The notes under the pieces were generated by a model, which saw nothing but the letters and a program-made list of their open reading frames with translations, did not search any database and was not told the DNA's origin. Shown here piece by piece: positions 1-12,384 of a stretch of 64,000 nucleotides of DNA (positions within the stretch are counted from its first letter, which is position 1; every line of letters begins with the position of its first letter). The position numbers were made by a program, and so were the translations under genes. Source of the DNA: Labia minor (lineage: Eukaryota; Arthropoda; Insecta; Dermaptera; Spongiphoridae); NCBI GenBank assembly GCA_963082975.1, contig OY720349.1, positions 62,990,501 through 63,054,500 on the forward strand, read 5' to 3'.

Positions 1-1205
1 TCAAACGTTGTTTGAGGGCTACCACATATACCTATAACTTTATTTAATCTTTGGATATCTGAGGAATGTATGTAAGAATTTCAGGTATTCTTCAAAGTAC
101 AAGACTCTTAACAATCAATTCCACTAAATCGGATAAAGAAAAACTTTTCTAGAGAAATGTGGTTTATTTAGCTAATATATAAAAAGAATATAAATTGAAA
201 AAACTTTAAGAAATAAGAATCTAATCTAATCTAATAAATAAACGAAGTATTTATCAATTTTTAAAAATTCACATTTAAAAACTATATTCATTCATCTATC
301 TCTATGGCACTGTGACACCAAAATCGAAAATTCTTAACAACAGAATCCACTTCCCTTCAATCGTCCCTATCCTGAATACTTAATTATTCTAATTCCTTTA
401 CATTTACTACCGCCTCCTTACTATAGCTATAAGTAGTTTTAATTCCTTATATTTTCTACAAATTTATGAAATATATATATATATATAAGTATGTATAAAG
501 TTGTTAATTTTTAATTTTTTCCCATTCAGGACTATAAATTATTAAATAATTAGATATTACATATATTAATACAAAATTAACATGACATTGACTATATTAA
601 TTATACCTTTTGTTATTTAAATGAAATTATAATAATATCATAATGTTAATTAAAGGGATATTATATTCCTATATATTTATAATTAATATTTAATCACTGA
701 TTTTATATAAAGCTATTTATGTATTTAATATTATTTAAAGTGAGAAATTTTTAATGAAAGAAAATGGAGCTTAAATTTATTATATAATAAATTAGATTTG
801 AGGTTTTTGAAAATAAAAAGATCCGAAAAATTTATTATTACTGAGATATGTTTTAAATATCCCCCTTTCACAAGTCATTTGTATAATCCCTATCCTGGCT
901 TTTAACTTAAACCTAATCCATATAGTACTCATAATCTTCAAACAACAAACGACAAAATTTAATTGAATCTGGTGTTTAGTGTCAAAGTTAAAATGGGAAT
1001 ATGAACTTATTTATGGATGAACCTGAAAAAACATTTGGAAGAGGCTCAGGATGGAAAGGTTAGTTGGATTGGAAGAGATCTTCAGAATTCAGAACCTTCC
1101 TATAGAATCCTTCGATAGAATAATACATTTAATTATAAATTATTAGCTAAGTTTTAGATTAATTTATCAAAATATTTAAATATTCATAGGATTTATTTTG
1201 ATATT
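1..1205. other. AT-rich spacer, no gene seen
   Basis: Mostly A/T with short simple repeats. A short open run near 1000-1066 ends at a good-looking splice-donor string (AAAGGTTAGT), but it is only about 20 codons and matches nothing I recognise. Confidence 0.5.
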
Positions 1206-1213
1206 ATTAACAG

Positions 1214-1629
1214 CAGTGGCGGATTAAGTTGATTGGGGGTCCTGGACGCTAAAATTGAAATGGGCCCTCTCCCCTCTGTTATTTACAATTATAATTGAAA
1301 GACAAATTTTATTTATATTATAATTTAGGCTGTTTTATACTTACATATATAATACTTATGTAAAAAATACATAATTTTGACTGTGGTCGCCGAGACCCAA
1401 AATTGATTATTTTTTCTTAAGTTAGTCGGGGTTCAAACACGACCGAATAAAGATCTGTTGTTCAATAAAGATCTGTATCAAGAATAACTTGTTTTATTTA
1501 TCCAAAAGTCCAACATTTTTTTTAAAGTTTTTTTAAGGAAATATTTTTATTTAGGTTTCGGTGGGCCCCCCCTCGGGCTGGTGGACCCCGGGCGGTCGCC
1601 CGGTCCGCCCGGCGTTTAATCCGCCTCTG
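1214..1629. mobile_element. hAT-type MITE with 8-bp target duplication
   Basis: The termini are CAGTGGCGGATTAA on the left and its near-complement TTAATCCGCCTCTG on the right, giving short terminal inverted repeats. The flanking octamer ATTAACAG is perfectly duplicated at 1206-1213 and 1630-1637. An 8-bp duplication plus CAG...CTG-type ends is characteristic of hAT transposons. The ends are GC-rich (GGGCCC runs) and the middle AT-rich. At about 416 bp with no reading frame it is non-autonomous and must have been moved by a transposase from elsewhere. Confidence 0.88.
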
Positions 1630-1637
1630 ATTAACAG

Positions 1638-2240
1638 CTAAATTTGTTTTTCCATTATTAACAGTAAAATCTTTTTCGAAATTTCGATTTCAGCAACACC
1701 ACAAAGATTGATAATTAAATTTAGTCATTTCAATATTTGTATTGTGTTAATTATTATGTTATAAAATATTTCCTTAGTAACAAAATAAATTTATTGTTTG
1801 ATGAATTTTATGTAAATGGTCGCGAAGTTTGGGCAGAATGGGTCGAGACTCTTTATCGGATTCAACAACTGATAAAAATTCAGCGAGAAAATCCTCTGAA
1901 TTAATATTTAAAGAATTAATGAAATATATGTAAAAATAAAATATTGATTATATTAGGAATAATATAATAATAATTATATAATGGGAACCTAGTACATATA
2001 TTTAGTATAAAATTTTCTCATCTCACAAGTATAGTTCTTAATTATTATATATGTAGGTAAATTGTATATGTTTAAATTATATTTTTAACTTCACTCTTAA
2101 ATATCTAATTAAGAAATATATATACTTAACAATTAAAATTATTTTCCAAATTAACACTTAACTACATATATTAAAATATTTTAAATGAAAATTAAATATA
2201 AAAAATACCAAAAAGAACCAATATATACAATATTTATATT
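1638..2240. other. AT-rich spacer
   Basis: Short AT-rich interval between the MITE and the GA-rich tract. I see no coding or repeat structure. Confidence 0.5.
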
Positions 2241-2560
2241 AATTGAGTGAGAGAAAAGGAGAGAGCAAGAGAAAGAGTGAGAGAGAGAGAGAGGACATAA
2301 TTTGATTAATTTATTTTCATTATTGAATGTGATTCATCTTGATTATCCAGGGGGTTTCATCCAGGCCCAGATGCACCCACTCGCCCATACACAAACCCGC
2401 CCCCAGTCAACGATTTCTCTCGTGTAGTACCAACTAGTGATGGCATATTTTGTGGTTTAGTGACGTTAGGTCATTAATCATTGAATCGTATATCCGAGAG
2501 TTGGCTTGAGCTCTAAATAGTCTCCAACTCTCTCGCTAGTAATTATCAAAACAACTACTA
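2241..2560. promoter_or_regulatory. GA-rich tract followed by a non-AT island (candidate regulatory DNA)
   Basis: A tract of GAGAG repeats (about 2248-2293) is followed by roughly 200 bases of ordinary composition in an otherwise very AT-rich setting, including CCCGCCCCC and TCATTAATCAT strings. GAGA repeats are bound by GAGA-factor-type proteins in insects and TCATTAATCA resembles a homeodomain site. One frame stays open for about 40 codons across 2349-2480 but shows no recognisable domain. This could be an enhancer, a promoter-proximal segment or an exon remnant; only the composition shift is directly seen. Confidence 0.25.
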
Positions 2561-3817
2561 TTTTCAGATTAATAATTTCCGTCTCTCCCCTTTTCATTCT
2601 CCCTTAGATCAAACATCACACCCCACATCTTCCTCACCTCTCTTCTACTCTTTATTTTATTCTACTTTTAATTAAGTTTCTTGAAAATGGTTACTGTTAA
2701 TTTCTTGTAACATTTTAGCTCAATTATTATACACTAGTTTTTTTTCTTATTTATTATGCAATTATTATTAGTTATGCGATATTTTTAAATTTAGTTCTAA
2801 TTATAAATGAGTATTTCTACATTTTAAAATATTTTTGTCGATATTCGTATCAAGATAAATATATCTCTTTATATATTAATCTAAAAAGTAATTTCATGTC
2901 CTTAATTTTGAAGGTCATTCAGTATAAAAAAAACTGAACAAGTTTGTAATTACGCAATTATAAGTAAATTAATGAACTATTATTATTTTATAGGATTGCA
3001 TTATTATTGTTATTATATTTTGTTATTATTTATTGAATTTATCATTGTCTATCATTCTTTTCTTCAATAACGACTTTTGAACGATTTCTTAGAATAAATA
3101 AATTACCTTATTTCATCTTTTTCATTATTTTAAAAAATAAAATAGAATTTTAAATTGGTGTAGTACAATTACTTTGTTCTCAAAGCATACATATAAATTG
3201 ATTCAATTTTGCAATCATAATTTCTAACAAACTATGAAATTTCCTTTTTTCTTGTGCAATATTCGATTGAAAATATATCTAAGAAAATATTCACTTTTAT
3301 GATTCAAATAGAAATAAATCAATTATTTTAATAGGATTTTACTCAATCTTAACTAATAAAATGAAACTAATATTTTTTTGCTTAGGTATTAATAAAAATG
3401 TGACGTAATACCCGCAAACGAAAATAGTTCAATTGTAGTCCTAAATAGGAATGAAAAATGGATATCTTTAAAATATAAAATTACGAATTTAAAATTCCAA
3501 TCAAAATTTTATCACGAAGATAATTATATTGATTAAATTAATTTGAACAGGAAATCTAGAAAATTCTTGATTCCATCTTCTTAAATAATTATATTCTAAA
3601 ATATAAATATTGTAAAATATACTAAATTTATTTAGTTTGAGAACCCTCTTATTTATTGAAAAATATTTAATTATTATAATTATAATAATGTCATCGGAAT
3701 TGCAACAATTTTATTGTACTATATGCATTTACATTTTTATTTGTTACCTATATTAATATTATTCTAAAAAATGAAATAAATAAAATAAGTCAAAAGCTCC
3801 AAAAAATAACAAAAAAA
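2561..3817. other. AT-rich spacer
   Basis: A C/T-rich run near 2581-2660 is followed by AT-rich DNA. No gene or dispersed repeat was recognised. Confidence 0.5.
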
Positions 3818-4247
3818 ATAAAATAAATAATTAAAAAAAAATTAAGTTACATTGTTTTATTTGTAAATGCACTAAAAACTAGAAAATAATTTTTCTCTTA
3901 GCCTCAATAAGTATATTCTTCTTCATGATGGGGTTGTACAATGGTCCGCCTACTTAGCACTGCCGTTTATTGCCATTTAATTTTATCACCATTTTTAATT
4001 TAAAGGCAAGCGTTTTATTTGAGAGATCCCTAGAAAATTAATTAACTAATTCATTTTAATTAGGCTCTTTATTCAAAGTATCTAGACCATTGTTGTTGAA
4101 GTGATAAGTAGGCGGACCATTGTACAACCCCATCATGAAGAAGAATATACTTACTTATTGAGGCTAAGAGAAAAATTATTTTCTAATTTTTAGTGCATTT
4201 ATAAATAAAACATTGTTATTTAATTTTTTTTTTAATTATTTATTTTA
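3818..4247. repeat. Long inverted repeat (foldback), about 142-bp arms
   Basis: The left arm (3818-3959) and right arm (4102-4247) are near-perfect reverse complements, including the unusual string GGGGTTGTACAATGGTCCG and its complement. They are separated by about 142 bp of unrelated sequence. The right arm has a 4-base insertion (CTTA) and a few substitutions. No transposon-like terminal motif or clear target duplication was found, and the outermost arm bases are low-complexity A/T, so exact ends are uncertain. It could be a foldback MITE or a locus transcribed as a long hairpin RNA. Confidence 0.8.
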
Positions 4248-4570
4248 TTTTTAATTTTAGTAAATAAATTTTTAAGGTTTTAAGTTTTATTTGTATATAC
4301 TTTGAGATTATAAATGATATTTAATGATGGGTTAAAATTTATTAATTAATTAATTAATTAAGAAAATGAAAACTTTATTTCATATTCATGTATTGTCATC
4401 CAAATCTGAAAAGTTATTATTAAAGTATTCAATAAAGTTCATAAAAGTTATTATTAAAATATTCAATAAAGGATAATTGCTAGTAGAATTTGTTAAGTCA
4501 AAGGCGAATAACATTTTTTAATTTTTATTTAATATACACATTTTCATTTATTCATTTACTTACATTCATT
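4248..4570. other. AT-rich spacer with TAAT repeats
   Basis: Contains a short TTAA/TAAT tandem near 4337-4362 and a local duplication of AAAGTTATTATTAAA around 4410-4465. Nothing else was seen. Confidence 0.5.
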
Positions 4571-5157
4571 TTTACTATCTCGTAAGAGATAGTATTGCGA
4601 TCACGAAAATTATCGATGTTGAGATTTTGATGTTTTTATACGTTTTGAAGGTTCCTGAATCATTTTCACTAAGGTTGAGAAAAATGTCTGTGTGTGTGTG
4701 TGTGTATGTAAACAAGAAAAACGGTTTGAGCTAGAATCATGAAATTTGGTACATGTGCATTATTCAAAATTCGTAGTTTTCTATCAACTTTTGAGAAATG
4801 TAGCTCAACCGGAAGAGGGTCATTACCTACAACGTTTTGATTTTTTTTCCTCTAAAGTGACCGTAAAGATAAAGATATATGTTTGATAATTTTTCACATG
4901 ATTAATAATTGTATAAAACTGCTATATATAGAATTTCAGCTTGATTGAATCGCTGAAATTACCAGAATTAATTTTTTAACACTGCAAATCTCACGCGCCA
5001 ACACGTGACGTGGTGTGATCAACAAAAAGCCAAACATGCGCTGGTTTAATATTTATTATTTATAATTTATAATTAATTAAATTTAATTTAAATATAATAT
5101 ATTATGTTATTTAATCCAATTCAAATTGCGAGATAGTCGAGTGGAGACACTCCAGCT
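4571..5157 (-). mobile_element. HINE1 copy 1, Helentron-like non-autonomous element
   Basis: Full-length copy of the commonest repeat here. Read on the minus strand it begins AGCTGGAGTGTCTCCACTC, whose GAGTG/CACTC arms can pair, followed by a subterminal ACTATCTCGC. It ends with a palindrome ACTATCTC/GAGATAGT whose arm is the inverted counterpart of that subterminal repeat, then an A/T run. The interior carries a (TG)n stretch. Subterminal inverted repeats, a 3' hairpin, an internal microsatellite and no long target duplication match the known layout of Helentron-associated elements (the DINE-1/INE-1 type). This copy's hairpin has a changed loop (CGTAAG). It has no coding capacity. Confidence 0.8.
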
Positions 5158-6769
5158 AATTTTACATAAGATGATTTGGTTACATTTATTAACGGTTTAT
5201 CACCTCAGAAGAACAATATTATCTTTGCAAATTACATCTCAACTACTTGAATTGATTTAAGCGAAAATGTTGCCAATCGTTGGCACCCCAGAAGCTTAAA
5301 TATAAAATTTGGCTTTACTTATTAACCGAAATTTTGTTCATAAGATTTCTGCCACACACACAGACACGTCATCAGGCTAAACCACTTTTTTGGTAGCATC
5401 ATGACAATAAACGTAGAGTATGTGAAAAAACGCATACCAGAAATCAACCGTGTTATAGATACTTTACTTACGACAAACTTAGAAATTTTTCCGAATTAAA
5501 AGTAAAAATATCCTAAATATCTTCATTTAAAACTTTAGTAAATGAAGTAAATTTTGTTTTACATATTTTGTCCTTAGTGCGAAGGATGATGTTTGTCATC
5601 ACATAACTTGGGGAAACACTGTTCTATAACAAAGCTCTATTAAACCTAAATATCCTTGGTCGTTATATCGTTTTAATATTCCTTTCAAAGAAAAGGTTTC
5701 TATACATCTCACTGATTTATATATATTCAATATAAATTTTTATAAAATCAATACAATCGTGTAAATCTGATCTCTACATTCAAAAGTATTATTTTTTCAA
5801 TATTTAAGAATAATATTTGTCATCCATTAAATTCCTTCAACCGTTTCAATCCTGCGGCATTTCTTGTCAATTATTTTATATCTTCCAATTTTTTTTTATT
5901 GTTTGGTCTCTCCTTTTGGTTTGGTCTTCCCATTCTAAGTTATTTCCAGCCTTTCTTCACCCGTTCAATACAAGAATTTCAACCATCATAATCTCCTCGA
6001 TTCTAAGTTTTTTTTTTTTTATTAATTTTTATTTTTAATGGATCATCACTTGTTTCTAATATGTATAATAAAGAGGATTTATTGATTTATGATTTATAAT
6101 TAACTCCTTTCAGAAAATACATCATTAACAAAATTAAACTTAACCGATTTGGAATTAAAATCTATAATTTGTAAAATATTCTCACTCTCTGAGCTCTCTA
6201 CTCAATTTCGAAATCACTTGTGTGACTTTTCTAAACCCATATAAAACCTCGAGTGTAGATGATGATTAATTAACGTAACGGATTCCTTGAACACTTGATT
6301 GTCATTCGATATACGTACAAGCCAAACGAATTGATCAATTGTATAAGTAGTACAAGTGGCATGGCTGATGAACCTTACTATCATTAAATATCCATCAATA
6401 AACATTCATACTCTCGTTATATATTAGAAAGAGAACTTACTTATCAGATATTGAAATTTATTCACCATCCATCTATGCATCTATGTATGTATTTCCAAAA
6501 GCTATGTTATTGAGAAATATCGATTGTAGTTAACTTCATAGTAGCCAAGACAGACAAGATAGTGGGAGAAGGAAGGAGACATCTCCAACCTCTCTTTTAC
6601 TATCCTTAAATGTTAATCTTTTTCATATTTGATAAAATAATTTTTTAAAAATAAACCTCCAAAATAGTGTAGCGCAAGGTCAACATTTCAATAAATTAAA
6701 AAAATATTATATAAAATCGATAAAGTAAATCTTAATATATATAGGACAAAATATATCCGTGATATTTTG
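5158..6769. other. AT-rich spacer with a possible old repeat fragment
   Basis: Around 5290-5450 a (CA)n-like stretch is followed by more complex sequence (GTCATCAGG... GTAGCATCATGAC) that has the look of a decayed transposon core, but no ends were found. The open frames at 5817-6038 and 6214-6405 have simple or biased composition and no recognisable domain. Confidence 0.3.
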
Positions 6770-7190
6770 AATGAAACACAGGTTTTGGGATACAAAATTA
6801 TTTTATTTTTCAACGTAGTCTCCTTTGAGCTTTATACACTACGTCTAACGTTTCTAGAATTTTTTTTCTCTCTTCCAAAAAATAAGATTTGTCGAGGACA
6901 TCTTTAGTGCCGATTCACCCCGAAAATCCTACTGTTTTAACTTTTATTTGGTCTCTGGCGTGTTGTGATGGATCCACGTTACATCCATGGTTACGAAACA
7001 ACACCAAAAAAAAATTCTTAATGAGCACACAGTTTTTTACATTTTCTTCTTATATCATGAGGTAGTCTGCTATTAAAAGATGTCAAACAAAAACTAAAAG
7101 ACCCAGCTGGTTCCAATTTCGACAGAAGTTAGCTGATAGTTGCCTGCTGACAAGAGCAGTGTTGCCATTTCTTTTAAGAGGCGGAAAATT
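6770..7190 (-). pseudogene. Mariner transposase remnant
   Basis: Minus-strand reading gives broken mariner-type transposase. Near 6900-6990 the residues TMDVTWIHHNTPET correspond to the conserved block holding the first catalytic aspartate (family form T-x-D-E-T-W), here with the Glu of DE replaced by Val. A segment resembling GESALK follows. At 6805-6842 the residues CIKLKGDYVEK followed by a stop match the family's C-terminus. The region between them, which normally carries the second and third catalytic Asp, is missing, and several frameshifts are present. No intact terminal repeats were identified. Confidence 0.7.
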
Positions 7191-8711
7191 CAAAAAGTCA
7201 CTGATACACTGATTATTTTATAAAAATATGCTAATATCTGTACTAGTTTGATAGTAATATTGTATGAACGCACATGTTGATAAACTTTTGTTAATCTTAG
7301 AGTATTTTTTAATATAATAAAGACATTCGACTTACACAATTTTCAAATATTTATAAGGAAGTAAATGTAAAGAGAATGATAATTAATATATTTTGGTATT
7401 ATAAATAATTACCATAATAAAATTATAATTTTTTTTTTGTTTTATTAACTCTAGTGATCTAAGCCCATACTAGCCAATTTACTCATTTATTTATTTTGAT
7501 TCCATTGAAGTGAAACATTAGATCTTAACTGTTTCTGAATAAAATGAAATTTGAACATTCTTAAGAACAGAAATTTTCCCAGAGATCTATAGAAGTATGT
7601 TAAGTGATTTAATTGATATATAACATACATAAACGTATATAAATCTACCTGGAATAACTAAAATAATAAATATTTTTTTAGAATCTTTCTACGTTATTCT
7701 TAATTAATGAATTTTTAGTTATTAATGACAAAAAAGATTAACCACATTGAGTGAATCTCCCCACTCCTCATCATTGGGCACATTCAGCCGTTTACTGCAG
7801 GTTTCATTGACAATTAGTGAGTGAACCTCTGCGCTAAACACACCAGTCATCCAATCCGACAATTTACCCATCTGAATCACAATTAAATCAATCAATTAAA
7901 CATTAATTCGTGACCTATTTTAACCTTAATTATTAATTATATCTCAATTTTGATAAAATATTATTTATATATTAATTAAAACATTTTTATTTGCCTAATA
8001 TTTATTTATGTTATTTTTATATTAATATCCTTTTTGAAAAACCTTTATAAAATTTTCTATAAAGTATTTGACATTTCTAAATTGATATACATTTGAATTT
8101 TATATGAATTTTGACTTTTTTTATTGAATTATATATTTAATATAATTTCTGGATATTTTTAGGAGGTATTTAGATTTTCACCAGTTCACAAAAACGAATT
8201 TAAAAAAAACATATTATTTGAAAATTATAATTAATGAGTTTCATATTTGTTAATCTCTATATTTTCTGATAAGTTTTAATGTTTATTTAAAAATAATTAT
8301 GAAAGTTTAAAAAAAAAAATCAAATTATTTTTTAAAATAAATAAAATGAGTTGTTAGTTGTATATCGTTCAATATAATATTATTTGTAATTAGTAGGTTT
8401 TTATATGAAAAAATATATTGACTATAGAGATTAATGTTCAAATGTTTAGCATAGCATTTATGTTAGAGAATAGGTTATCTCAAACTCAATAAAAAATATT
8501 GAATAGAGGAGTACATCATTAATTTAAAAATACTGCTTATTATTCTAAGGTATATTTTAATTTTAAAACAATTTAAAAGAAAATTAAATTAATCATAATT
8601 AAGACTATATCTTCATTTATTATAAGTTATATCACAATATATACCTACAATATTCTAAAAATATAAATTAAACATATATTTGTATAGAGTGTAATTACTT
8701 ATAGTTTATAT
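7191..8711. other. AT-rich spacer with a small complex island
   Basis: Bases 7740-7890 are of ordinary composition and unique in the window (CACTCCTCATCATTGGGC and following). It is unassigned, with no splice-flanked frame. The rest is AT-rich. Confidence 0.4.
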
Positions 8712-8714
8712 TCA

Positions 8715-8939
8715 TATATTTATATTTAATCCATTTCCAGACTTTTTTCTATCAGAGTCAATTTCGTAACTTATACCATTCTTGAACATTCTGCAAGGAA
8801 TATCAATGGGGGCTGATATTTTTGAAAACTCAATAGGGCGGTTAGTTTGACCAGTTGGACATGCGGAACACATAGGATTAATGTGAGTTCCCCATACAAA
8901 TTCAGTAACTTTGACCCAAAAACCAGTTGGGATATTATT
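8715..8939 (-). CDS. Unassigned open frame, candidate orphan exon or pseudo-exon
   Basis: A 75-codon frame bounded by stops (TAG at 8940-8942, TGA at 8712-8714) lies in a patch of ordinary base composition within very AT-rich DNA. The translation looks protein-like: balanced residues, four cysteines (C-S-A-C, later I-P-C-R) and a hydrophilic tail, containing FWVKVTEFVWGTHINP and IDIPCRMFKNGISYEID. The only internal methionine near the start is at residue 23, so if real it is an internal exon. The AG just upstream lacks a pyrimidine tract and the downstream donor options are weak. I cannot assign a family. A fossil exon of a host or transposon gene is as likely as a live one. Confidence 0.25.
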
Positions 8940-8942
8940 CTA

Positions 8943-10483
8943 TTTTTTTTTCCTTAATATCATTAGAAACATTGAAATAATATTTATTTTATTTATTCAA
9001 AATAAAACATCAAGCGACCAATGAATTATTTATCCTGTTAACTTGCTTATAAATTATACATCTATTACTACATTTAATCTGGTTTCTATTCTCATTTCCA
9101 ATATTTATATATAGTACTATTTAATTATGTATATTTAAATGAAAATAGGTGTAACCTAATAATCTAATCAATAAAACCTTTATTTATAAATTATAATAAG
9201 TTAATACAATAAAATATAAACAATATTCTATATATAAGCTTAATTTGTTAAAGTAGCAAAAATTCACATGTAAATTTAGAATCTAAATATAATAATTTAA
9301 TTTAATACAAAAACACTTTTTTTCTAAAATAAAATTATTTGACATTTTTATAAAAAATATTTATAAATTATTGTAATATTTTAATATATGAAGATTTATA
9401 AAAATATTAATTATATTGTAATGTAATTATATCTTAATAACTTCTCTCTCTCTTATAAAATATAGATTATTTAGATAAAAGAATATTAAATCCTATAATA
9501 TTAAATTCATTCATAATTACTTGATAACTTCTAATTCTAAAATACCAATAAAATTAGAACATAAATTCACTAATGAAATCTATTACTTTATTTTTTTTTA
9601 TTTTCGAGCTTTAATTAATATACAATAAATAAACTGACCTCTGCTTCAAGCTTCCCCCCACTCTAATCAATAAATGTTCGTGGTTAGTTAAAAAAAATAA
9701 TAAAAATAAAAAAAAAAAAATCTCTGCCATTTGCATTTCTCTTTAATTTATTTCTTCATTTGACCTTTTTATTGGAAATCATTCAGCTAATTTTCAAACA
9801 TTTTCCACAGTTTGTTAAATTTTGATATGACACTGGATATACATACAATCATACATACATAAAAAAATATTAATCTATGAATTGAAACTGTTTTTTCTTT
9901 ATAATTTATGATATATTTTATTTATTTATTTTTTTTATTAATGTTATTTCAATCATTATTTTATGAGAGTTTAATGAATGAGGTTTAATCATTAGGTTCT
10001 TTTCAACAGTAAAGTTCTGAATCGGATTCACTCATATTTATATATATATATATATTTATTTATGTGGATATTGTTTTAAAAAATAATAATAATAAGCTAA
10101 ATGAAAAAAAAAAACTAATTAGACGATGGTTTGCAATACTTTATTAACTTCATATGAGATTATTAAAATATCATACTTAATGGGAATTCTGAATCACAAC
10201 TTAATTAAATAAATATAATACAATATCTGTGTCAATACATCATCCCTATTATCTTCTATTCATATATATATATATATATATGTTCTCCATATTTCTGTTA
10301 AAATTTATCAAATCATATTATAATAATGTTTAGCCTTAATTTTTCTTTCTTCACAATGTATTTTTTAGTAAATTATCAGAACCTTATATTATTTTCAGTA
10401 GTTAATAATTAAATTTATTTATTTACATTGCAAATTTATTCTTATAAGGTATTTATATGGTTATTTCTTATAAATAAAAAAAT
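8943..10483. other. AT-rich spacer
   Basis: A/T-rich with (TA)n runs near 10035-10055 and 10260-10280. No gene or recognisable repeat. Confidence 0.5.
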
Positions 10484-11090
10484 CTGGAGTGTCTCCACTC
10501 GACTATCTCGCAAATTTGAATTGGATTAAATAACATATATTAATTTAAATTAAATTAAATTAATTAAATTATAAATTAAAATTAATAAATAATATTTATT
10601 AAACCAGCGCGTGTTTGGCTCTTTGTTGATGGCACCACGTCACGGGTTGGTGCGTGAGATTTGCAATGTTAAAAAATTAATTCTGGTACTTTCAGCCATT
10701 CAATCAAGCTGAAATTCTATATATAGCAGTTTTATACAATTATTAATCATGTGAAAAATTATCAAACCTATATCTTTATTTTTATGGTCACTTTAGAAGA
10801 AAAAAAATCAAAACGTTGTAGGTAATGATCCTGTTCCGGTTGAGCTTCACTTCTCAAAAGTTGATAGAAAACTATGAATTTTGAATAATGCCCATGTACC
10901 AAATTTCATCATTCTAGCTCAAACCGTTTTTGCGTAATCTTGGTTACATACATACACATACACACACACAGACATTTTTCTCAACCTTAGTGAAAATGAT
11001 TCAGGAACCTTCTAAACGTATAAAAACATCAAAATCTCAACATCGAAAATTTTCGTGATCGCAATACTATCTCTGGCGAGATAGTAAAAA
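10484..11090 (+). mobile_element. HINE1 copy 2
   Basis: Full-length copy in the opposite orientation to copy 1. It starts CTGGAGTGTCTCCACTC with the subterminal ACTATCTCGC, and ends with the ACTATCTC/GAGATAGT hairpin followed by a short A run. The internal simple repeat reads as (AC)n here. It lies 1 kb upstream of a deleted copy in the same orientation, so pairing or recombination between them is possible. Confidence 0.8.
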
Positions 11091-12033
11091 CTTATAAGGA
11101 TATTATATTTTAAATTTATTATTTTATTTATTAATTATTATATTTATATATTTTAAAGCTCAATTGATATATTTATTTGATTCTCAATAACCTAAATATT
11201 ATAGGCATTCTATTATGGAAGCATATGCATAGATTTGTTGTTATAGGTATAACATGAAATAACTATATAATACAATATTATTAGAAAAAAAATATTAATT
11301 TAAGAGATAAACTCTAAACCAAAAAAAAAAAAAAATTGGTATTTAAAATCAATATAATAATTTTGAAAAAAAAGATGTTATAATCGATTGTAGGTATTAA
11401 TAAAATACATGTTAGGGAATTAATTTTTATTTTTTCATATGAAAATGATCATTATAATATAAAATTAACACTTTTATTATATTTCAATATTAAACATTAG
11501 AATAAAAGATAATTGTTATAAAAAGCTAAAAGATTTTTCTCAAACATGACCGGTAATTACGGTATTAGTTTTTGTCATTAGAGATTTTAATTGTTTGGTG
11601 ATTGTTGGAAATCAAATTACAAGATTGCTTTTTTTTATAAATGACAATTTTTTTTGCATTTGTAGTCCCTTTATTGATGTGTGCCAATGTTACCTTTCAA
11701 AGATTTGAATAGAGAAATCTTTGAACGTGAAACCGTTCATTTCAAGAAAAGAATTGAAAGGATTTTACTCTTTAAGGATTCAAATAGAAATAGACTAGGG
11801 TCTGAAAAGATTGAAAATTCGATAAAAGATTTCGAATTCAATGATCAAATCAAAACGAAAATATTATCAGAACCATATATATATATATACAATAATAGAT
11901 AGAGTGCTAAATTGATTGATGAATAGATATAAAGCCTTTTGTTTAAGAAATCAATGTATTGCATCATCAAAGGGTGGATTCTCTGAAGAATTGAGATCAC
12001 AGCAAATTGGAATAATGATTTTATAATAAAAAA
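11091..12033. other. AT-rich spacer with one unassigned frame
   Basis: An open frame at 11681-11902 (73 codons) is rich in charged residues (KDLNREIFERETVHF) but has A/T-driven composition and ends in a (TA)n-encoded tail. No domain or convincing splice context was recognised. Confidence 0.35.
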
Positions 12034-12384
12034 AGCTGGAGTGTCTCCACTCGACTATCTCGCATATTTGAATTGGATTAAATAACATATATTAATTTAA
12101 ATTAAATTAAATTAAAATTAATGGATAATATTTATTAAAACAGCGAATGATGGCACCACGTCACGTGTTGGCGCGTGAGATTTGTAGTGTTAAAAAATTA
12201 ATTCTGGTACTTTCAGCCATTCAATCAAGCTGAAATTCTATATATAGCAGTTTTATACAATTATTAATCATGTGAAAAATTATCAAACCTATATCTTTAT
12301 TTTTATGGTCACTTTAGAAGAAAAAAAATCAAAACGTTGTAGGTAATGATTCTCTTTCGGTTGAGCTGGCGAGATAGTAAAAAA
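12034..12384 (+). mobile_element. HINE1 copy 3, internally deleted
   Basis: Both ends of HINE1 are present (AGCTGGAG start, CGAGATAGT end). The sequence jumps from the conserved CGGTTGAGCT block directly into the terminal GGCGAGATAGT, so the (AC)n stretch, the core and one arm of the 3' hairpin are lost. The deletion is about 240 bp compared with copy 2. Confidence 0.8.

Noticed and set aside
1000-1070. Mini-exon ending FGRGSGWK at a GTTAGT donor
   Set aside because: Only about 20 codons, no acceptor, and AT-rich DNA yields such donors often.
4571-5157. HINE1 considered as a CRISPR-like or hairpin riboswitch array
   Set aside because: Dispersed, oppositely oriented copies with transposon-like ends in a eukaryotic setting.
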